Assembly: GCA_018240685.1 (NCBI GenBank)
Contig: JAFEFG010000020.1
Location: 1-55,346, forward strand
Source: Pseudomonadota bacterium
GTDB lineage: Bacteria > Pseudomonadota > Alphaproteobacteria > Reyranellales > Reyranellaceae
Direction: 5' to 3'
Length of the DNA: 55,346 nucleotides
The position numbers and the translations under genes are program-made. Each line of letters opens with the position of its first letter. The stretch's first letter is position 1. Below the pieces are notes generated by a model, which ran no database searches, was not told the DNA's origin, and worked only from the letters and a program-made list of their open reading frames with translations. Below are positions 49,881 to 55,346 of the stretch, piece after piece.

Positions 49881-52800
49881 GGTCCTGCATGTCCCGGAGG
49901 ACCGCCATGTACTGATCGAAGTCGAAACGGTCGACGATGCCCCGCATGCGGGAGACAAAGGTCTGGTACTCCGGCTGATCGATTCCGATCTGGTCGAGTT
50001 TGGCCTGGATCGCGCGGATGTGGCCGATCTGTCCGAGATTGATGAGCTCGTCGACATGCCGGCGGGGCGGGCGCGGTTCTGCATGGGGCCTCAGGTCGGG
50101 TTCGATCGTCTGGGGCGGCTCGCGCAGCCATTCGATCCTGAGAAGGCGGGCGATCTGCTCGAGCAGGCGGGGAATGTCGACCGGCTTCATCAGATAGCCG
50201 TCGTGGAAGGGCTGGGCGAGGGAGCGGCCATGCGCTTCCAGGGCGCTCGCCGACAGCATCAGGATCCGCGCGTCGTGATGGCCGGCATGCCGCAGGGCCT
50301 CGGCCGCTTCCCAGCCGTTGAGGTTGGGCATCGAGATGTCGAGCAGGAAGAGGTCCGGCCGGCAGTGCTGGGCGAGTTCGAGGCACTGCACGCCGTCGGC
50401 GGCGCTCAGCAGGATGAAGCCCAGCGGCGTCAGAACCTCGCGCAGCAGGTCGCGATGCGTGGGGTCGTCGTCGGCCACCAGGATCGTCTTGCGCATGCCG
50501 CGATAGCCGAAGACCTTGGCGTCCACCGGCGCCACCGGCGTCGGTTTGGTTACTTCCGACAGGAATATCTTGACGCGGAAGGTGCTGCCGGCGCCGACGG
50601 TGCTGCTGACCTGCACGTCGCCGCCCATGACGCCGGCCAGCAGCTTGGTGATGGTGAGGCCGAGGCCGGTGCCCGTCTGCGGCTGCGCGGTTCCCTGCGA
50701 GGCGCGCTCGAACGGCTCGAAGATGCGATCGAGATCCTCCGGCCGGATCCCGGGGCCGGTATCGGTGATCTCGAATTCGGCGACCGGGTTCCTGTAGTGC
50801 ACCGCGAACCTGACGTGGCCGGTCGGGGTGAACTTGATCGCGTTCGACAGGAGATTGATCAGGATCTGGCGCAGCCGTTTCTCGTCGGTATGGATCACCG
50901 GCGGCAGGAACTCCGAGCGCTCGAAGATGAAGTCGATCCCCTTGGCCACCGCCTGCAGCCGGAACATGCCGACGAGCTGGTCGAGGAACTCGCCGAGGCG
51001 CACCTCGTCGCGCGACAGGTAGAGCCGGCCGGCCTCGATCTTGGAGATGTCGAGCAGGCCGTCGATCAGGCCGGAGAGATGCTCGGCGCTGCGGCGGATC
51101 ACCCGGACCTGCTCGCCAGGCTTGGGCGGGATGGAGCGGTCCTGCTCGAGCAGCTGGGCATAGCCGCTGATGGCATTGAGCGGCGAGCGCAGCTCGTGGC
51201 TCAGGCCGACGACATAGCGGCTCTTGGCGAGATTGGCCGATTCGGCCACTTCCTTGGCGCGTTGCAGCTCGGCGTCGGTTCGTTTGTGGGCGTCGATCTC
51301 CTGCATGAGAAGCATGGTCTGGCGCTGCGTCTCCGCCTCGGCGGCGCGCCGGCTGCGCTGCGCCAGCACGAACAGCCAGGCCGAGACGCCGATCACGATC
51401 AGCAGGGCGAAGAACACCTTCCACAGCACCTCGCCCAGCTCGACCGGGCTGCCGTAGACCTCCCCCGACGTCTGCAGGTAGACCAGTCCCAGCGTCAGGC
51501 CGAACAAGCCGGTGGCGACGACGAACACGCCGATGAAATGGCCGAGCTGCGAATTGATGGCCGAATAGACGGGCTGCGGCAGCGACTTGCCCAGCGTCTC
51601 GGCAACCTGGGCCTGGATGCGGGCGTGCGGCTTGCAGCGATCGTGGCAGCGGGCATCGAGCGAGCAGCAGAGCGAGCAGATCGGCCCGGCATAGGCCGGG
51701 CAGGCCGCCATGTCCTCGGGCTCGAATGAATGCTCGCAGATGCAGCACTGCAGCGACGGCAGCTTCTGCCAGCTCCGCTTGGGCTTGCGGGCGATGTAGT
51801 AGCGGCCGCCGGTGGCGATCGCGATCATCGGCGCCGCCGCCAGGGCGACGGCGAAGGCGACGAAGGGCGAGAAGGCCTTGAGCATCGGCCCGAAGGCGCC
51901 GGAAAAGGCCGTGATCGACAGCACCGTCGCGAGCGCCATGGCTCCGGTGCCGACCGGGTTGACGTCGTAGAGGTGAGCGCGCTTGAACTCCATCTCGGGC
52001 GGCCGCAGGCCGAGCGGCTTGTTGATCACCAGGTCGGACACCAGGGCACCGACCCAGGCGATCGCCACGTTCGAATAGAGCGCAAGCGTGTGCTCCAGCG
52101 CCTTGTAGACGCCGATCTCCATCAGCAGCACGGCGACGACCACGTTGAAGACCAGCCACACCACCCGTCCGGGATGGTTGTGCGTGAGCCGCGAGAAGAA
52201 GTTCGACCAGGCGATCGACCCTGCATAGGCGTTGGTCACGTTGATCTTGAGCTGGGACAGCACGACGAAGGCGCCGGTCAGCACCAGGGCGACCTGCGGC
52301 TGCGACAGCACGAACTGGAAGCCGGCGAGATACATCTGCGTCGGTTCGGCGGCATGGGTCGCCGGCACGCCGTGGCGCAGCGCGAAGAAGGTGAGGAAGC
52401 CGCCGGCCAGCATCTTGAGCGCCCCGAGGACGATCCAGCCGGGACCGGCGCAGAGCAGCGACGCCCACCAGGCGCGCCGCGACCGCTGCCGGTCCACCGG
52501 CAGGAAGCGCAGGAAGTCGACCTGCTCGCCGATCTGCGCCACCAGCGAGAGCACGACCGAAGCCGCGGTGCCGAACAGCATCAGGTCCAGCTTCCCGGAT
52601 GGATTGCCGTGCTGGCCTGAGAACGAAGTCCATTGCACGAACGAATCCGGATCGTTCAGGGCGATCGCCGCGAAGGGCAGGATGTGCAGCACGATCCAGA
52701 ACGGCTGCGTCCAGAGCTGGAAGCGGCTGATCATGGTGATGCCGTAGGTGACGAGCGGAATGATCACCAGGGCGCTGATCAGGTAGCCGATCATGAGCGG

Positions 52801-53241
52801 CACGTGGAAGCAGAGCTCCAGCGCCATCGCCATGATGACGGCCTCGATGGCGAGGAAGATGAAGGTGAAGGAGGCGTAGATCAGAGACGTGACGGTCGAG
52901 CCGATGTAGCCGAAGCCTGCGCCGCGCGTGAGCAGGTCGATATCGACGCCGCATTTCGCCGCGTAGTAGGCGATCGGCAGGCCGCACAGGAAGATGATGA
53001 TGCTGACGACGAGGATGGCCGCGGTGGCGTTGGTGACGCCGTAGTTCAGGGTGATGGTGCCGCCGATTGCCTCGAGGGCGAGGAAGGAGATGGCGCCCAG
53101 TGCCGTGTTGGCGACCCGTGCCGGCGACCAGCGGCGCGCGCTCTTGGCGGTGAAGCGCAGCGCGTAGTCCTCCAGCGTCTGGTTGGCGACCCACTGGTTG
53201 TATTGGCGCCTGACGCGATCTATCCGTTGCCGTCCGGCCAC
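49855..53241 (-). CDS. NCS1-type permease fused to hybrid histidine kinase
   Basis: This 1128-residue membrane protein has four parts. Residues about 30-480 form an NCS1 (nucleobase/allantoin/hydantoin symporter) domain of about 12 helices. Residues 499-536 hold nine Cys. Two more helices (about 565-625) and a coiled coil lead to the kinase: H-box GLSHELRSPLNA (His682), N-box INLLSNAIKF (Asn800), G-box TGTGLGLTITK. A receiver follows (Asp968 in FLLDISMP) and a helical tail. A GTG at 53241 with GGAGGGGG 7 nt upstream sets the start. It is divergent from urtA and coupled to the LuxR regulator. Likely role: a transporter-like sensor of urea or a related nitrogen compound. Confidence 0.9.
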
Positions 53242-53289
53242 TATCCAGCCCCCTCCGAACAGTTCCGCATACGTGGACCTTACGTCGGC

Positions 53290-53306
53290 ATATTGCGGTG
53301 CAATAT
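53290..53306. promoter_or_regulatory. Dyad 1 between sensor kinase and urtA
   Basis: ATATTGC-GGT-GCAATAT has perfect 7-bp arms. With the second dyad it shares TTGC/GCAA-type half sites. Position between divergent genes fits an operator for the LuxR-type regulator or another nitrogen regulator. Confidence 0.45.
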
Positions 53307-53322
53307 ACGTGATCTTGCGTAT

Positions 53323-53337
53323 TTGTGCGTTGCACAA
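53323..53337. promoter_or_regulatory. Dyad 2 between sensor kinase and urtA
   Basis: TTGTGC-GTT-GCACAA has perfect 6-bp arms and a 3-nt spacer, like dyad 1. Its centre is 32 bp from the centre of dyad 1, about three helical turns, so both would face the same side of the DNA. Confidence 0.45.
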
Positions 53338-53391
53338 GTCGGACCATCCTCGTCCCCAGAGAGCCTGCAGAGGCAACAAAAGGGGGCGGTG

Positions 53392-54666
53392 ATGTCGGAC
53401 AGCCAGGACAACAACTACAAGCCGTGGGGCCTGCCTGCCCCGTCGCGTCGCAAACTGTTGGCGGGAATGGCCGCAGTGCCGGCCCTGTCGGTCCTGCCGC
53501 GCGCCTCGTTCGCGGCGGCGCCGCCGACGTCGGTCGTCAACACGACCGGCCTTGCCGTGACGGACACTGAAGTGACCGTAGGCATTCTGCACTCGGTCAC
53601 TGGCACGATGGCGATCAGTGAGACCGGCTCGGTGGAGGCCGAGAAGCTGGCGATCGACCAGATCAACGCCGCGGGCGGCGTGCTCGGCCGCAAGATCAAA
53701 TTCATCCAGGAGGACGGCGCCAGCGACTGGCCGACCTTCGCCGAGAAGGCCAAGAAGCTTCTGGTCAACGACAAGTGCGCCGCCGTGTTCGGCTGCTGGA
53801 CCTCGGCCTCGCGCAAGGCGGTGCTGCCGGTGTTCGAGCAGTACAACGGCATGCTCTACTATCCGACCTTCTACGAGGGTCTCGAGCAGTCGAAGAACGT
53901 CATCTACACCGGCCAGGAGGCGACGCAGCAGATCATCGCCGGCCTCGACTGGGTGACCAAGGAGAAGGGCGCCAAGACCTTCTACCTGCTCGGCTCCGAC
54001 TACATCTGGCCGCGCACGTCGAACAAGATCGCGCGCAAGCACATCGAGAACCACCTCAAGACCAAGGTGGTGGGCGAGGAATACTTCCCGCTCGGCCACA
54101 CCCAGTTCAACTCGGTCATCAACAAGATCAAGCTGACCAAGCCCGACGTGATCTACGCCATCATCGTCGGCGGCTCGAACGTGGCCTTCTACAAGCAGCT
54201 CAAGGCGGCAGGCATCGACCTCAGCAAGCAGACGCTGCTCACCATCTCGGTGACGGAAGACGAGATCGACGGCATCGGCGGCGAGAACATCGCCGGCGCC
54301 TATGCCTGCATGAAGTACTTCCAGTCGCTCGACAACCCCAACAACAAGGCCTTCGTGGCCGCCTTCAAGAAGATGTGGGGCGAAAAGACGGTGATCGGAG
54401 ACGTGACCCAGGCGGCTTATCTCGGCCCGAACCTGTGGAAGCTGACGGTGGAGAAGGCCAACAGCTTCGACATCGACAAGATCGCCGCGGCCTCGCCCGG
54501 CGTCGAGTTCAAGGGCGCGCCCGAAGGATACGTGCGGATCCACGAGAACCACCATCTGTGGTCGAAGACGCGCGTCGGCCGGGCCCGCGCCGACGGCCAG
54601 TACGACGTGATCTACGAGACCAAGGACCTGGTCGAGCCGAATCCATTCCCCAAGGGCTACCAGTGA
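53392..54666 (+). CDS. urtA: Urea ABC transporter substrate-binding protein UrtA
   Basis: This 424-residue protein binds urea or a short amide in the periplasm. It has a Tat-like signal (SRRKLLAGM, residues 18-26) and a type I periplasmic-binding fold: ILHSVTGTMAISETGSVEAE, FGCWTSASRKAVLPVFEQ and LLYYPTFYEG-like MLYYPTFYEGLEQS are UrtA/FmdD signatures. YLLGSDYIWPRTSNKI follows. The ATG at 53392 has AGGGGG upstream. It opens the urt operon and is divergent from the permease-kinase. UrtA and FmdD (amide/urea) differ little, so the exact ligand is open. Confidence 0.92.
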   Translation: MSDSQDNNYKPWGLPAPSRRKLLAGMAAVPALSVLPRASFAAAPPTSVVNTTGLAVTDTEVTVGILHSVTGTMAISETGSVEAEKLAIDQINAAGGVLGRKIKFIQEDGASDWPTFAEKAKKLLVNDKCAAVFGCWTSASRKAVLPVFEQYNGMLYYPTFYEGLEQSKNVIYTGQEATQQIIAGLDWVTKEKGAKTFYLLGSDYIWPRTSNKIARKHIENHLKTKVVGEEYFPLGHTQFNSVINKIKLTKPDVIYAIIVGGSNVAFYKQLKAAGIDLSKQTLLTISVTEDEIDGIGGENIAGAYACMKYFQSLDNPNNKAFVAAFKKMWGEKTVIGDVTQAAYLGPNLWKLTVEKANSFDIDKIAAASPGVEFKGAPEGYVRIHENHHLWSKTRVGRARADGQYDVIYETKDLVEPNPFPKGYQ

Positions 54667-54694
54667 TCCGTCGCTGACCACGGCGGAAAACCCA

Positions 54695-54731
54695 GCCCCC
54701 GCGCCGTCCTGCTCTTCGGCGGCGCGGGGGC
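54695..54731 (+). terminator. Intercistronic hairpin between urtA and urtB
   Basis: Perfect 12-bp GC-only arms (GCCCCCGCGCCG and complement) with a 13-nt loop lie in the 87-bp gap. Without a T-run it is more likely a stabilising or attenuating hairpin that keeps the binding-protein gene expressed above the permease genes. Confidence 0.5.
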
Positions 54732-54753
54732 CACCCTGCGGAGAACCGGTGTC

Positions 54754-55346
54754 ATGTTCGGCGACTATTCACTTGGCGATCTCGGCGCGATCTTCGCGAT
54801 GCAGGGCTTCGCCGGCCTCATTCTCTTCTCCGTGTTCGTGCTGATGGCGCTCGGGCTGGCGATCATCTTCGGCCAGATGGGCGTCATCAACATGGCGCAC
54901 GGCGAGTTCATGATCCTCGGCGCCTACGTCACCTGGGCCACGTCCGGCTTCTTCCAGCACAACCTGCCCGCCCTGTTCCCTGGCTACTTCTTCGTGGCGA
55001 TGATCCTCGCCTTCCTGGCCGCAGGGGCGCTCGGGATGCTGGTGGAATGGGCGCTCATCCGTCATCTCTACCGCCGCCCGCTCGATACGCTGCTTGCCAC
55101 CTGGGGGCTGAGCTTGATCCTGCAGCAGGCCTATCGCTCGACCTTCGGTGCGCGCGAGGTAGGCGTGGAGCTGCCCGAATGGATGATGGGCTCCAAACAC
55201 CTGACCGACACCATCGAAGTGCCGATCAACGGCATCTTCGTGATGTGCCTCACCGTCCTGATCACCTGCGCCGTCGCCTACATCCTGTTCTGGTCGCGCT
55301 GGGGCAGGCAGGTCCGCGCCGTCGTCCAGAACCGCGTCATGGCGGG
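54754..55346 (+). CDS. urtB: Urea ABC transporter permease UrtB, 3' end outside the window
   Basis: The visible 197 codons begin MFGDYSLGDLGAIFAMQGF and form at least four membrane helices of a branched-chain-amino-acid/urea-type permease (LivH family). ALGLAIIFGQMGVINMAHGE is the conserved cytoplasmic-loop motif. The right window edge truncates it. It follows urtA by 87 nt. Expected downstream genes (urtC, urtD, urtE) are outside the window. Confidence 0.9.
   Translation, partial: MFGDYSLGDLGAIFAMQGFAGLILFSVFVLMALGLAIIFGQMGVINMAHGEFMILGAYVTWATSGFFQHNLPALFPGYFFVAMILAFLAAGALGMLVEWALIRHLYRRPLDTLLATWGLSLILQQAYRSTFGAREVGVELPEWMMGSKHLTDTIEVPINGIFVMCLTVLITCAVAYILFWSRWGRQVRAVVQNRVMA

Noticed and set aside
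53242..53391. Sigma-54 promoter or NtrC site upstream of urtA
   Set aside because: GGTGCA occurs once, but no GG-N10-GC promoter or complete NtrC dyad was found by eye.

Overview
The window is chromosomal DNA of a high-GC bacterium (roughly two thirds GC by eye, strongly GC-biased third codon positions). Gene content and order point to an alphaproteobacterium, probably of the Rhodospirillales/Reyranella type: the block mutM-echA-rpsT-dnaA is a typical alphaproteobacterial arrangement, and DUF1127, MmyB-type regulators, TRAP transporters, hydantoinase/oxoprolinase pairs and a Urt urea transporter fit that group. The taxon is inferred. I see no rRNA, tRNA, CRISPR array, insertion sequence or prophage.

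Layout. 1-481 is a left-edge stretch with no convincing gene. 482-3958 encodes a large autotransporter whose N-terminal passenger region looks like a pepsin-type aspartic protease. 4187-5452 is a DadA-like FAD oxidoreductase with a terminator; 5545-7419 is hslVU. 7421-8849 holds an MFS transporter and a 45-residue membrane peptide, divergent from an exported S33-type hydrolase (8959-10482).

10651-17715 is a tight six-gene operon for a complex I/group-4-hydrogenase-like membrane complex (hyfB-hyfC-hyfE-hyfF-hyfG-hyfI type). Its large subunit lacks the NiFe cysteine motifs and there is no ferredoxin-like subunit, so it is best read as an energy-converting hydrogenase-related (Ehr) complex rather than a hydrogenase. 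17728-20202 carries a 2-hydroxyacid dehydrogenase, an MmyB-type regulator and a PaaI-type thioesterase.

20229-31000 is the replication and housekeeping block, all on the minus strand: yggS, mutM, enoyl-CoA hydratase, rpsT (strong terminator), a low-GC gap, a rhodanese gene, dnaA (strong terminator), dnaN, recF, gyrB and a small exported protein translationally coupled to gyrB. An origin may lie nearby, but I could not find DnaA boxes.

30964-38595 is a mixed region: TPR protein, Smr protein, Ada, DUF1127 peptide, LysR regulator, glutathione S-transferase, a PCu(A)C-like protein without a signal peptide, an EpmB/KamA radical SAM enzyme and a homocysteine methyltransferase-like protein. Two convergent pairs overlap by about 60 bases.

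38732-45770 pairs a complete TRAP transporter (dctM, dctQ, dctP) with divergent hyuB-hyuA, suggesting uptake and ATP-dependent opening of a hydantoin- or oxoproline-like substrate. 45910-45946 is a perfect 17-bp palindrome. A Baeyer-Villiger-type monooxygenase is divergent from an esterase (46059-48929).

48951 to the right edge is the most unusual region: a LuxR-type response regulator and a 1128-residue fusion of an NCS1 permease, a nine-cysteine module, a histidine kinase and a receiver. They are divergent from urtA and the start of urtB. The simplest reading is a transporter-like sensor controlling the adjacent urea/amide ABC transporter, with two dyad sites between the divergent genes.
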